From positions 1 to 64,000 of the forward strand of contig NZ_VFVR01000014.1 of assembly GCF_006442205.1 (NCBI RefSeq): 64,000 nt of DNA, read 5' to 3'. The position numbers were made by a program, and so were the translations under genes. Below the pieces are notes generated by a model. It made no database searches and was not told the DNA's origin. It saw only the letters and a program-made list of their open reading frames with translations. The DNA comes from Mesorhizobium sp. B2-3-12. Lineage in GTDB: Bacteria > Pseudomonadota > Alphaproteobacteria > Rhizobiales > Rhizobiaceae. Below are positions 39,384-48,354 of this stretch, in pieces. The stretch's first letter is position 1. Each line of letters begins with the position of its first letter.

Positions 39384-39411
39384 AAGGAGGCGGCTCGCAG
39401 GCCGCCTTCTT
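39384..39411 (+). terminator. Intrinsic terminator of the RcnB-like gene
   Basis: Arms AAGGAGGCGGC (39384-39394) and GCCGCCTTCTT (39401-39411) pair with one mismatch around a 6-base loop, about 37 bases after the stop. Confidence 0.7.
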
Positions 39412-39466
39412 GGCGCTGGTGACGTCGGCGCAAATCTGGAACCTGACCGATCGAGCCGCGAAGGGT

Positions 39467-39492
39467 TGTATCTTGTATAGTTACGGGATACA
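39467..39492 (+). promoter_or_regulatory. HigBA promoter with TGTATC/GATACA dyad
   Basis: A good -10 TATAGT lies at 39476-39481, flanked by inverted TGTATC (39467-39472) and GATACA (39487-39492). The toxin ATG follows 10 bases on. The usual autorepression by HigA would act here. No good -35 is visible. Confidence 0.5.
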
Positions 39493-39501
39493 TTGGTGGT
39501 C

Positions 39502-39780
39502 ATGATTGTCGGGTTTCGGCACAAGGGCCTCGAAGCCTTTTTCCAAACGGGCTCGACACGAGGAATTCAGGCCGCGCATGCTGGCAAGCTCGGCCGTATC
39601 CTTGCTCTGCTCGACGTGGCCGCCGGCCCTCAGGACCTGAACATACCCGCCTTCAGACTGCATCCGCTCAAAGGCGAGTTGAAAGGACATTGGTCGATGT
39701 GGGTCAACGGCAATTGGCGCGTAACCTTTCGGTTCGCGGGAGCCAATGTCGAATTGGTTGACTACCAGGACTACCACTGA
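39502..39780 (+). CDS. higB: HigB-type mRNA interferase toxin (RelE superfamily)
   Basis: The 92-residue toxin has the RelE fold of HigB/GraT: RHKGLEAFFQTGSTRGIQAA near the start, HPLKGELKGHWSMWVNGNWR (about 54-73) with the catalytic-site Trp/Arg pattern, and a typical VELVDYQDYH end. Such toxins cut mRNA on the ribosome. The ATG at 39502 was chosen; a GTG nine bases upstream is the alternative. The antitoxin follows nine bases later, toxin first as is normal for higBA. Confidence 0.9.
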   Translation: MIVGFRHKGLEAFFQTGSTRGIQAAHAGKLGRILALLDVAAGPQDLNIPAFRLHPLKGELKGHWSMWVNGNWRVTFRFAGANVELVDYQDYH

Positions 39781-39789
39781 CGGACAGAG

Positions 39790-40086
39790 ATGATGATGAT
39801 GATGAAGAACCCTCCTCACCCTGGTGAACTGCTCCGCGAAGACGTGCTTGCGCCGTTGGAACTGTCGGTGAAGGACGCTGCCGAACGTCTTGGCATGTCG
39901 CGCGTGGCGCTTTCGCGTGTCCTCAATGGTCGCGCGGCAATCAGTCCGAACCTCGCCGTCCGATTGGAGATGGCAGGCGTCAGTACCGCCCGTGCCTGGC
40001 TGTCAATGCAGACCAATTACGATCTGGCTCAGGCGATGAGACACGAACAGCCGGCTGTGCGCACGTTACGCAAGGATGCCGCATAA
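39790..40086 (+). CDS. higA: HigA-type antitoxin
   Basis: The 98-residue product has an XRE helix-turn-helix: HPGELLREDVLAPLELSVKD, then MSRVALSRVLNGRAAISPNL (about 36-55). The motif order matches HigA (VapI/GraA). It neutralises HigB and represses the operon. The gene begins with five consecutive ATG codons, so the true initiation codon is uncertain and slippage is possible. Confidence 0.9.
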   Translation: MMMMMKNPPHPGELLREDVLAPLELSVKDAAERLGMSRVALSRVLNGRAAISPNLAVRLEMAGVSTARAWLSMQTNYDLAQAMRHEQPAVRTLRKDAA

Positions 40087-40212
40087 GATCGCGCCTCTGT
40101 TGAGATATGGCCGCGACCGCTTTTGTTGCCCCTGTGGAAACCGGGCATCGTCCGCATTAGGGGTCGTCTGAAATCGCGGGCATGATTATATGGTGGCGAA
40201 ACGAGTTGCCAT

Positions 40213-42147
40213 ATGCGCTTTCCACCCGCCTTCCTCGATGAGATACGCGACCGTGTGCCGATTTCCTCGGTCATCGGCCAGCGCGTCGCGTGGGACCGCA
40301 AGAAGACCAATGCGTCGCGCGGCGACTATTGGGCCTGCTGTCCGTTCCATGGCGAGAAGAGCCCGTCCTTCCACTGCGAGGACAAGAAGGGGCGCTACCA
40401 CTGTTTCGGCTGCTCGGTCTCGGGCGATCATTTCAAGTTCCTCACCGAACTCGAGGGGTTGAGCTTTCCCGAGGCGGTCGAGAAGATCGCCGACATGGCC
40501 GGCGTGCCGATGCCGGTCCGCGACGCGCAGGAGGAGCGGCGCGAGAAGGAACGCGCCAGCCTGACCGATGTCATGGAGATGGCGACCGTCTTCTTCCAGG
40601 AACGCCTGCAAGGTCCCGAGGGCGCCAAGGCCCGCGCCTATCTCAGGGATCGTGGGCTGACGCCGGCGACACAGCAGTCGTTCCGGCTCGGCTTCGCGCC
40701 CGACAGCCGCAATGCGCTGAAGGAGCATCTGGCGGCCAAGGGCGTGCCGAAAGCCGATATCGAAGCCTGCGGCCTGGTGCGCCATGGCGACGACATTCCG
40801 GTCTCCTATGACTGGTTCCGCGACCGCATCATGTTCCCGATCCCGGATTCGCGCGGCAAGATCATCGCCTTCGGCGGTCGCGCGCTAGCGCCCGATGCGC
40901 TCGCCAAATACATGAACTCGCCCGATACCGAGCTCTTCCACAAGGGCAATGTGCTCTACAATTTCGCCCGCGCCCGCAAGGCGCTGGCGAAAGGCGGCAC
41001 GGTGATCGCGGTCGAAGGCTACATGGACGTGATCGCGCTGGCGCAGGCCGGTTTCGAGAACGTCGTGGCGCCGCTTGGCACCGCGCTCACCGAAAACCAG
41101 CTCGAACTTCTGTGGCGCATGGCGCCGGAGCCGATGCTGTGCTTCGACGGCGACAAGGCCGGGCTGAAGGCGGCATGGCGGGCAGCCGACCTGGCACTGC
41201 CTTCGGTCCAGGCCGGACGCTCGGCGCGCTTCGCGCTGCTGCCGGAAGGCAAGGACCCCGACGACCTGGTCAAGGCCGAGGGGCCGGACGCCTTCCGCGC
41301 CGTACTGGCCGACGCGCGGCCGCTGGTCGATCTGCTCTGGATGCGCGAGACGGCGGGCGGCGTCTTCGACACGCCGGAACGGCGGGCGGAACTTGGAAAG
41401 ACGCTGCGCGAACTCGCCAGCCGCATCCGCGACGAAAGCACGCGCTATCACTACCAGCAGGAAATGCGCGAACGCGAAAAGAGCTTCTTCGGCTCGCAGC
41501 GCGATACGCGGCAAGGGCGCCAGGACTGGAAACCGGGACAGCAGGGCAAGGCAGCCGCACCCGGCGGCCAATTCGCGAAGCCTGGCGGCGGCCGCATGGC
41601 GATCACCGAAAGCCTCGGCCAGTCGGCGCTGGTCAGGCGCGGCGAGGGAATGTCGGTGCGCGAGGCGACCATCATCGTCGCATTGGTCAACCATCCGGCG
41701 CTGATCGACGAGAATTTCGCTCATGTCGAGTTTCTCGACCTCGCCAATTCCGACCTGACGCGGCTGCACGCCGCGATCCTCGATGCGATGGCGCACGACA
41801 TGGCCAATGACCGGCACGCGGTGGTGGCGACGATCGAGCGTGCCGGCTGCGCCGAAATCTGGGAGCGCGCCGTCGGCCTGATCAAGCGGGCGCGGCAGTG
41901 GCCTGCGCTGGAAACGGCGGCGCTCGAGGATGCCCGCGACGCGCTCAACCAGGCGCTGCACTTGCAGCGCAGCGCGCGCACCTTACATAAGGAGCTGAAA
42001 CAGGCGGAAGCGGCGCTCGAGGCGGATCCTTCGGACGAAAACTTCCGCCATCTGATCGAAATTCAGGCGCAATTTCAGGATGTACAAGCGACGGAAGCGC
42101 TGATCGAAGGATTCGGCGTATCGTCGGGCAGGGCCGGGCGAGCCTAG
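40213..42147 (+). CDS. dnaG: DNA primase
   Basis: The 644-residue primase makes RNA primers at the replication fork. The N-terminal zinc ribbon is CCPFHGEKSPSFHC then CFGC (about 42-65). The catalytic RNAP/TOPRIM core includes VIAVEGYMDVIAL (about 263-275) and the metal motif CFDGDKAG (about 310-317). The C-terminal helicase-binding domain follows a Gly/Gln-rich linker (about 435-460). The gene order dnaG then rpoD is the macromolecular-synthesis arrangement. Confidence 0.97.
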   Translation: MRFPPAFLDEIRDRVPISSVIGQRVAWDRKKTNASRGDYWACCPFHGEKSPSFHCEDKKGRYHCFGCSVSGDHFKFLTELEGLSFPEAVEKIADMAGVPMPVRDAQEERREKERASLTDVMEMATVFFQERLQGPEGAKARAYLRDRGLTPATQQSFRLGFAPDSRNALKEHLAAKGVPKADIEACGLVRHGDDIPVSYDWFRDRIMFPIPDSRGKIIAFGGRALAPDALAKYMNSPDTELFHKGNVLYNFARARKALAKGGTVIAVEGYMDVIALAQAGFENVVAPLGTALTENQLELLWRMAPEPMLCFDGDKAGLKAAWRAADLALPSVQAGRSARFALLPEGKDPDDLVKAEGPDAFRAVLADARPLVDLLWMRETAGGVFDTPERRAELGKTLRELASRIRDESTRYHYQQEMREREKSFFGSQRDTRQGRQDWKPGQQGKAAAPGGQFAKPGGGRMAITESLGQSALVRRGEGMSVREATIIVALVNHPALIDENFAHVEFLDLANSDLTRLHAAILDAMAHDMANDRHAVVATIERAGCAEIWERAVGLIKRARQWPALETAALEDARDALNQALHLQRSARTLHKELKQAEAALEADPSDENFRHLIEIQAQFQDVQATEALIEGFGVSSGRAGRA

Positions 42148-42572
42148 TGCAACTGCGTACAGAAATGAAGGCGCCGCCACGCTTCCCTTGGGGGCGAGGC
42201 GCGCTAAGTCGGGTAATTGATTCGCTTTTTTCATGCGAATCATGCCAGTGGCGCTTGACCTTCGGACAGAATGGCGGAATCAGGACGATTCGAAACGTTA
42301 ACCCGCACCCGCGTCGACGGGAAACAAGCGATGCAAGGGACTTGATCACTGGACAGGCGGCCCGGCTGCCACAGATATCAGGGTTAATCTGGACTTAATG
42401 TATGCCGCCCAAGAGTGGAACCGGTTTTGGGGCAACGGCATGCAGCAAACAAAAGAGTGGATGCAGTTCATAGGCCGGGTGAAGCGCGTTTAGAAAAACG
42501 GGCGTATCCGATTTGACTGGTCCGACAGCTTGAGCGGCCCCGATGGCCGGCCGCTAGGAGAAGATAAAGACT
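42148..42572 (+). promoter_or_regulatory. Long leader/promoter region of rpoD
   Basis: This 425-base gap holds no gene that I can support. A candidate rhizobial -35 (CTTGACC, 42254-42260) is the best promoter-like element, but its -10 is weak. A second start nearer rpoD cannot be excluded. Confidence 0.35.
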
Positions 42573-44597
42573 ATGGCGACAAAGGAAAAGGAAGAGGTCG
42601 AGACCGAACGCGAAGGCGCCACCGATGGGCCCCTGCTCGACCTTTCCGATGATGCTGTCAAGAAGATGATCAAGGCCGCCAAGAAGCGCGGCTATGTCAC
42701 CATGGACGAGCTGAATTCGGTGCTGCCTTCCGAGGAAGTGACCTCCGAGCAGATCGAAGACACGATGGCGATGCTGTCCGACATGGGCATCAATGTCGTC
42801 GAGGACGACGAGCAGGGCGAAGAGACCGAGGCCGGCGACACCGCCGCCGATGCCGAGGAAGACGCCAACGAGCTGGCCGAGCAGACCGGCACCGCCGTCG
42901 CGGCCACCACCACCAAGAAAGAGCCGACCGACCGCACGGACGATCCGGTGCGCATGTATCTGCGCGAAATGGGCTCGGTGGAGCTTTTGTCGCGCGAAGG
43001 CGAAATCGCCATCGCCAAGCGCATCGAGGCCGGCCGCGAGACGATGATCGCGGGCCTGTGCGAAAGCCCGCTGACCTTCCAGGCCATCATCATCTGGCGC
43101 GACGAGCTCAACGAATCCAAGATCCTGCTGCGCGAGATCATCGATCTCGAAGCCACCTATGCCGGCCCCGAAGCCAAGCAGGCGCCGGTGGTCGAACGCG
43201 TCGAGGAAGCGCCCAAGGCCGAGGAAAAGCCGCGTCGCGGACGCGACGATGAAGACGACATCACCAATGTCGGCGCCGATACGCGCGGCATTGGCGACGA
43301 CGACGAGGAAGACGAGGACGAGGCGAGCCTGTCGCTGGCGGCGATGGAAGCGGAACTCCGCCCGCAGGTGATGGAGACGCTCGACGTCATCGCCGACACC
43401 TACAAGAAGCTGCGCAAGCTGCAGGACCAGCAGGTCGAGAACAGGCTTGCCGCCGCCGGCACGCTGTCGCCCAGCCAGGACCGCCGGCTGAAGGAGCTGA
43501 AGGACCAGCTGATCAAGGCGGTGAAGTCGCTGTCGCTCAACACCGCGCGCATCGAGGCGCTGGTCGAGCAGCTCTACGACATCAACAAGCGCCTGGTGCA
43601 GAACGAGGGCAAGCTCCTGCGGCTGGCCGAAAGCTACGGCGTGCGTCGTGAGGAGTTCCTGAAGGAATATCAGGGATCCGAGCTCGATCCGAACTGGACG
43701 CGCTCGATCGCCAACCTGACCTCGCGCGGCTGGAAGGAATTCACCAAGAATGAGAAGGATGCGATCAAGGACCTGCGCGCCGAGATCCAGCACCTGGCCA
43801 CCGAAACGGCGATCTCGATCCTGGAATTCCGCAAGATCGTCAACCAGGTGCAGAAGGGCGAGCGCGAAGCCGCGATCGCCAAGAAGGAAATGGTCGAGGC
43901 CAATCTACGCCTCGTCATCTCCATCGCCAAGAAATACACCAATCGCGGCCTGCAGTTCCTCGACCTGATCCAGGAAGGCAATATCGGCCTGATGAAGGCG
44001 GTCGACAAATTCGAATACCGCCGCGGCTACAAGTTCTCGACCTACGCGACATGGTGGATCCGGCAGGCGATCACGCGTTCGATCGCCGACCAGGCGCGCA
44101 CCATCCGCATCCCTGTGCACATGATCGAGACGATCAACAAGATCGTGCGCACCTCGCGCCAGATGCTGCACGAGATCGGCCGCGAGCCGACGCCGGAGGA
44201 ACTGGCCGAAAAGCTCGCCATGCCGCTCGAAAAAGTGCGCAAGGTCTTGAAGATCGCCAAGGAGCCGATCTCGCTCGAAACGCCGGTCGGCGACGAGGAG
44301 GATTCGCACCTCGGTGATTTCATCGAGGACAAGATGGCGATCCTGCCGATCGACGCGGCGATCCAGGCCAATCTGCGCGAGACGACCACGCGCGTTCTGG
44401 CCTCGCTGACGCCGCGCGAGGAGCGCGTTCTGCGCATGCGCTTCGGCATCGGCATGAACACCGACCACACGCTGGAAGAGGTCGGCCAGCAGTTCTCGGT
44501 CACCCGGGAGCGTATCCGCCAGATCGAAGCCAAGGCGCTGCGCAAGCTCAAGCATCCGAGCCGTTCGCGCAAGCTGCGCAGCTTCCTGGACAGCTGA
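42573..44597 (+). CDS. rpoD: RNA polymerase primary sigma factor
   Basis: The 674-residue sigma-70 directs housekeeping transcription. It shows region 1.1 (about 15-90), region 1.2 (DDPVRMYLREMGSVELLSRE), a long acidic non-conserved region (about 205-260), and region 2.4 (RGYKFSTYATWWIRQAITR, about 485-503) that reads the -10. Region 3 follows (GREPTPEELAEKL), then region 4.2 (HTLEEVGQQFSVTRERIRQI, about 633-652) for the -35. The length is typical for alphaproteobacteria. AGGAG precedes the ATG, and a strong terminator follows. Confidence 0.98.
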   Translation: MATKEKEEVETEREGATDGPLLDLSDDAVKKMIKAAKKRGYVTMDELNSVLPSEEVTSEQIEDTMAMLSDMGINVVEDDEQGEETEAGDTAADAEEDANELAEQTGTAVAATTTKKEPTDRTDDPVRMYLREMGSVELLSREGEIAIAKRIEAGRETMIAGLCESPLTFQAIIIWRDELNESKILLREIIDLEATYAGPEAKQAPVVERVEEAPKAEEKPRRGRDDEDDITNVGADTRGIGDDDEEDEDEASLSLAAMEAELRPQVMETLDVIADTYKKLRKLQDQQVENRLAAAGTLSPSQDRRLKELKDQLIKAVKSLSLNTARIEALVEQLYDINKRLVQNEGKLLRLAESYGVRREEFLKEYQGSELDPNWTRSIANLTSRGWKEFTKNEKDAIKDLRAEIQHLATETAISILEFRKIVNQVQKGEREAAIAKKEMVEANLRLVISIAKKYTNRGLQFLDLIQEGNIGLMKAVDKFEYRRGYKFSTYATWWIRQAITRSIADQARTIRIPVHMIETINKIVRTSRQMLHEIGREPTPEELAEKLAMPLEKVRKVLKIAKEPISLETPVGDEEDSHLGDFIEDKMAILPIDAAIQANLRETTTRVLASLTPREERVLRMRFGIGMNTDHTLEEVGQQFSVTRERIRQIEAKALRKLKHPSRSRKLRSFLDS

Positions 44598-44622
44598 GTT
44601 CGTTTTTGTGACGAAGAGTCAA

Positions 44623-44645
44623 GGGCGCCGGTTGGCGCCCTTTTT
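44623..44645 (+). terminator. rpoD intrinsic terminator
   Basis: GGGCGCC (44623-44629) and GGCGCCC (44634-44640) pair around GGTT, followed by TTTTT. It lies 26 bases after the rpoD stop. Confidence 0.9.
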
Positions 44646-44656
44646 CGTTTCTGGCG

Positions 44657-45715
44657 TCAAAGCAACGGCACGTTCAGCCGCGTCCCCTTGACGATGATCC
44701 CGCCCCGGTCGCCAATCTCGATCGAGCCGTAACGCTGCCGGAAGCAGTCCGGCAGCGGGCGGTCGCCGGGGATCGAGAGCCATAGACGCAGCATGTGACG
44801 CCGCTTGGCCGTTTCAGGCCAATCGCGAAAACCCATACGGTCGTGCAGCAGCGAATGATTGTAGACGAACTGCATGTCGCCCGGCCGCAGCCGCATCGAC
44901 AGGTTCAGCCGGGGAACATTGGCAAGGCTGTCGAAGAGGTCCAGTGCCTCGACATGGGCTGGAGTGAGGCGCATCGCATCGGGAAAGCGTTGCGCGCTGT
45001 CGATGTACTGGCGCTGGTAGATACCGGTCAGCAGCCCGGCATGCCAGTTGAGCACCGGGATTTCGAAATAGGGTTTCTCGCCCTCGGGTATTTCGCCGCG
45101 CCGGTCGGTGGCGATCGGATCAAACAGCAGGCGGGCGAGATCCGGCCGGCTTTCGCGCATCTCATTGTAGATCGTCACCGTGCTGACCAGCAGGGACTCG
45201 CCGCCTTGCATGGCGTCTTGCAGGCAGAGCAGACCGACGACATCGGCGGAATCGGTGTGAAACGTCTGGCGCTCCGCCGTCTGGTAGATGCGGGTGGCGG
45301 CGTCCCTGGCGTTGGCGCCGATGTCGCGGATATGGCCGAGGACGTGGCCCTGGGCATTCTGCGAGCGGGCGCTTCCCAGATGGGCGCCCACACCGCAGAA
45401 GATGGTTGCCGCCATCTCGGCGGAATATCTTTCGACCGGCAGACCGCGCAGAACCTCGAAGCCGATGCCAGCGATCAGTTTTTCGCGAAGGGCGGCAAGA
45501 TGGCCGGCCAGACGGGGCAAGGGGAAATCCGCCTTGGTCAGGCCGCCGATATCGCGCGAGCCGGCAAGAAAGCCGGCCGCGGCGGCTTCCAACTCCGCCA
45601 CGTCCTGCGGCTCCAGTTCGACAAGCCATCGTTCAGGGTGCCTTGCCATGTCCTCGCCGGTCCAGGCGGCGGGACTGTCGATCTGTTGCGGCGGCAGGTC
45701 CGTTGTCTCGCGCAT
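44657..45715 (-). CDS. TauD/TfdA-family Fe(II)/2-oxoglutarate dioxygenase
   Basis: The 352-residue product carries a TauD-type facial triad: HTDSADVVGL (His and Asp, about 174-183), and the distal His in VYNHSLLHDRMGFRDW, with a nearby MLRLWLS Arg for 2-oxoglutarate. It resembles hypothetical TauD members annotated in Rhizobiales. The ATG at 45715 has GGAGA upstream. The substrate is unknown; sulfur or aryl compounds are family examples only. Confidence 0.82.
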   Translation of the reverse strand: MRETTDLPPQQIDSPAAWTGEDMARHPERWLVELEPQDVAELEAAAAGFLAGSRDIGGLTKADFPLPRLAGHLAALREKLIAGIGFEVLRGLPVERYSAEMAATIFCGVGAHLGSARSQNAQGHVLGHIRDIGANARDAATRIYQTAERQTFHTDSADVVGLLCLQDAMQGGESLLVSTVTIYNEMRESRPDLARLLFDPIATDRRGEIPEGEKPYFEIPVLNWHAGLLTGIYQRQYIDSAQRFPDAMRLTPAHVEALDLFDSLANVPRLNLSMRLRPGDMQFVYNHSLLHDRMGFRDWPETAKRRHMLRLWLSIPGDRPLPDCFRQRYGSIEIGDRGGIIVKGTRLNVPLL

Positions 45716-45984
45716 GAGGTTCTCCGGCTGGCTGGCCTCGAACGTTTTGCCGGGCTGAGGCCACGACGGAGATTGCCGCAATCAAGCTGTGTTTTAAACT
45801 GGCTTCAATTGGCCGTTCCCTCATGGTGCCGGCGCGGTAGTGCTTGCGGGACGTTGGCAGCGGGAGGATAATCCGATGTCGGATGCATTTTCGGGCGACA
45901 ACCCGGAAGCCGCCCCGGTCGAGGCCGTGTCGACAGATCCACGGCCTGAGCGCCGTCCTCCGTGGCCCCGGAGGGAGGTGTGCC

Positions 45985-46278
45985 ATGACAAGCTACATCG
46001 TGCTGATGAGCTGGACGGAGCAGCGCGCCAAGAATGTGCGCGAGTCACCCAAGCGGCTCGATGCCGCCAGGAAGCAACTGGGCGAGATGGGCGGATCGTT
46101 CAAGGCGCTCTACCTGACCATGGGTGAATACGACATGGTGGCGGTGGTCGAGGCGCCCGACGACGCGGTGCTGGCACGTTTCTCACTGATGCTCGCTGCT
46201 TCCGGCAACATCAGGACGCGGACGATGAAGGCCTTCCCCGAATTCGCCTACCGCGAGATCATCACTTCGCTTGGATGA
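45985..46278 (+). CDS. GYD-domain protein
   Basis: The 97-residue product is a single GYD domain: YIVLMSWTEQRAKNVRESPK at the start, then YLTMGEYDMVAVVEAPDDA and ARFSLMLAASGNIRTRTMKA. The domain is structurally similar to dimeric alpha-beta barrels. The function is unknown. A strong GGGAGG site precedes the ATG. A shorter out-of-phase frame begins upstream and ends inside this gene. Confidence 0.88.
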   Translation: MTSYIVLMSWTEQRAKNVRESPKRLDAARKQLGEMGGSFKALYLTMGEYDMVAVVEAPDDAVLARFSLMLAASGNIRTRTMKAFPEFAYREIITSLG

Positions 46279-46363
46279 TGCAAATCGGCGGCGTTTCCGG
46301 ACCTTGCCGCTTATGGCATCTTGCCGCAAGACGGATCTGCGTCATGAGCTAGGGAGAACCGCG

Positions 46364-46627
46364 ATGAGAAATGTCTCGATATTGGCCATCAGCCTCGCCG
46401 CGTTCTCCTGGACCCAGGCCGATGCCGGTCCGCCAAAACAGCTCGGCATGGCCAATCCGGCATCGGTCCATTGCGGTGCGATCGGCGGCCGCTTCGTGGT
46501 CAGGAGGGACAAGGCCGGCAACGAATACGGGTTTTGCCGCCTGCCCAACGGACGGCTGTGCGAGGAGTGGGCGCTGTTTCGCGACAACAAATGCATCGGG
46601 CCAAAGGCCGCGATGCGCGGCAAGTGA
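46364..46627 (+). CDS. Small secreted DUF333 protein
   Basis: The 87-residue product has a signal peptide (SILAISLAAFSWTQADAG) and a DUF333 domain: GMANPASVHCGAIGGRFVVR then GFCRLPNGRLCEEWALFRDN, with three or four conserved Cys in the mature part. DUF333 (putative hemolysin-like) proteins have no established role. GGGAG precedes the ATG. Confidence 0.82.
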   Translation: MRNVSILAISLAAFSWTQADAGPPKQLGMANPASVHCGAIGGRFVVRRDKAGNEYGFCRLPNGRLCEEWALFRDNKCIGPKAAMRGK

Positions 46628-46647
46628 TTGATGGCAGGGCAGGGCCA

Positions 46648-47016
46648 ATGCTGACCGTCTGGTACAACACCCGCTGTCCGGTCTGCGATGCCGGCATCGG
46701 CAGGCAGAAGCGGCGGCTGATCGCGGCGGTCAAGGCCGGGCGGGTCGAGTTCCGCGACATCAACCTGGAGCCGGATGCGCTGTCGTTGCACGGCGCCTCG
46801 CTCGAGGACATCCGCCGCCGGCTGCATGCGACCGATGCCAAGGGTGGAGTCCTCGTTGGCGCCGATGTCGCGATCGCCGTCTGGCGGATCACGCCGGGCG
46901 AGGGCTGGCTGGCTAGCCTGTTCGGCAATCGGCTCATGCTGCCGCTGACCCGCCTTGCCTATGATCGCTTCGCCGATCTCCTCTACGGCTGGAACCGGCG
47001 CAAGGGCCGCTGGTAG
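46648..47016 (+). CDS. DCC-family thiol-disulfide oxidoreductase-like protein (DUF393)
   Basis: The 122-residue product starts with a CxxC thioredoxin-like motif, YNTRCPVCDAGI (Cys10 and Cys13), and continues EFRDINLEPDAL and LYGWNRRKGRW as in DUF393. The fold suggests a redox role. The substrate is unknown. It follows the DUF333 gene by 20 bases, so co-transcription is likely, and a GC hairpin follows the stop. Confidence 0.84.
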   Translation: MLTVWYNTRCPVCDAGIGRQKRRLIAAVKAGRVEFRDINLEPDALSLHGASLEDIRRRLHATDAKGGVLVGADVAIAVWRITPGEGWLASLFGNRLMLPLTRLAYDRFADLLYGWNRRKGRW

Positions 47017-47030
47017 CGGTGACATGAGAA

Positions 47031-47051
47031 GGCCCGGAGAATCCCCGGGCC
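47031..47051. terminator. GC hairpin after the DCC-family gene
   Basis: GGCCCGG (47031-47037) and CCGGGCC (47045-47051) pair around a 7-base loop, between two convergent genes. There is no T-tract. Confidence 0.55.
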
Positions 47052-47065
47052 TCTGATCGCTGGTT

Positions 47066-47323
47066 CTACCGCCTCGCTGGCTCACACAGCACCCCGACGA
47101 TGCGGCGCACCATCGGCAGCACCAAGATCAGCGTCGGAAACGCCACCAGCCAGGACAAGCCCCAGGCGGTCATCCAGATGGAGGGCAGGTCCGGGTCGAA
47201 GCCAAGGCTTTTCAACGTCGAGATGAATGAGACGATGAAGGTCATCAGCAGCGACAGCACCAGTGGGGTGAGGATCGCGGCATAGCGCGCGGGCAGCTTC
47301 CCGCGCCGAGGTCTTGCAGCCAT
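47066..47323 (-). CDS. DUF2798 small membrane protein
   Basis: The 85-residue product has two membrane helices: YAAILTPLVLSLLMTFIVSF and WMTAWGLSWLVAFPTLILVL. This is the DUF2798 pattern. The function is not known. The ATG at 47323 follows a positive N-terminus (MAARPRRGKL). Confidence 0.82.
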   Translation of the reverse strand: MAARPRRGKLPARYAAILTPLVLSLLMTFIVSFISTLKSLGFDPDLPSIWMTAWGLSWLVAFPTLILVLPMVRRIVGVLCEPARR

Positions 47324-47510
47324 TTGTGGAGTTTCCCTGAAGCATCCGGTCTCTCGCATGTGGCATCCGTTCGCCGATTTCGGCGAAATTGCCCGGAGGA
47401 CCGGGAGTGGATGCGTTGCTTGACGTCAGACGCTTACGGAGCGGTCATTGACCCTCTAGCGCCTTCTAGCCGCGCGTTCCGGCGAAAGCAAGCCTCTAGC
47501 GCGACATTTA

Positions 47511-47576
47511 GATACATCGTAAGATATATCTTGACTCGGCGATCGGGTACGCCTAATTAAGATATATCGTAAGATA
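47511..47576 (+). promoter_or_regulatory. padR promoter with two PadR-type operators
   Basis: Repeats of GATAYATCGTAAGATA start at 47511 and 47561, exactly 50 bases apart. The first is extended by the palindrome AAGATATATCTT (47521-47532). A promoter with TTGACT (47530-47535) and TAATTA (47554-47559), 18 bases apart, lies between and within the sites. Autorepression by PadR is the simplest reading. Confidence 0.7.
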
Positions 47577-47595
47577 GAACTCAAGGAGCAATCAA

Positions 47596-48294
47596 ATGCA
47601 CAAGCACAATTTTGGGCACAATCATTCCGGCCATCATCATTTCGGCGAGCGCATGTTCATGCACATGGCCGGTAAATTCGGCGGCAGGGGGGGCGGCGGT
47701 TACGGTCCGTTCGGGGGCAGGGGCGGTGGTGGTCGCGGCGGCCCAGGCGACTTCTTTCGCGCCGGGCGCATGCTGGCCGACGGCGACCTCAAGCTGATCA
47801 CCCTGTCGCTGCTGGCCGAGGCGCCGCGCCATGGCTACGACATCATCAAGGCGCTGGAAGAGCGCACCAGCGGCATCTACAGCCCGAGCCCAGGCGTGGT
47901 CTACCCGACGCTGACCTTCCTGGAAGAGGCCGGCTATGCCGTCTCGTCGAGCGAAGGCAACAAGAAGGTGTTTTCGATCACCGAGGCGGGCCAGGCGCAT
48001 CTGGCCGACAACCGAGACATGATCGACGGCGTGCTCGAACACCTCGAACGCTTCGGCCGCAAGATGGCCAAGGCGCGCGACTGGTTCGGCTGGAACGATG
48101 ATGGCGAGGACCGTCGCGGCGGCCGGGGCGGGCGTGGCGAGCGTTCGGAAACGCGTGACGAATTCCGCGCCGTCCGCCACCGGTTGCGCGCGGCGCTCGG
48201 CGACATCGTCGATGCCCCGGCCGAAAAGCAGGCCGAGGCGATCGCTATTCTCGAAGCTGCCGCCGAAGCGCTGGAAGCGCTGACACATCGCTGA
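47596..48294 (+). CDS. PadR-family regulator with a His/Gly-rich N-terminus
   Basis: The 232-residue product has a PadR winged helix (about 62-130): LKLITLSLLAEAPRHGYDII, SPGVVYPTLTFLEEAGYAVS and KVFSITEAGQAHL. A coiled C-terminus follows. Before it sits an unusual 50-residue tail: MHKHNFGHNHSGHHHFGE, rich in His, then long Gly/Arg runs. The His cluster could bind Ni, Zn or Cu, so this may be a metal-linked member. GAAGGAG-type RBS (AAGGAG) stands before the ATG. Confidence 0.88.
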   Translation: MHKHNFGHNHSGHHHFGERMFMHMAGKFGGRGGGGYGPFGGRGGGGRGGPGDFFRAGRMLADGDLKLITLSLLAEAPRHGYDIIKALEERTSGIYSPSPGVVYPTLTFLEEAGYAVSSSEGNKKVFSITEAGQAHLADNRDMIDGVLEHLERFGRKMAKARDWFGWNDDGEDRRGGRGGRGERSETRDEFRAVRHRLRAALGDIVDAPAEKQAEAIAILEAAAEALEALTHR

Positions 48295-48354
48295 GACCCG
48301 GCAAGAGCGGGGTTCCTCGCCCCACTTTGCGCCAGGGGAGGTCAAGCATGTTTG

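Noticed and set aside
42147..42398. A possible small gene between dnaG and rpoD
   Set aside because: The frame has no ribosome binding site, no domain and no conserved-looking pattern. The space is better read as the rpoD leader.
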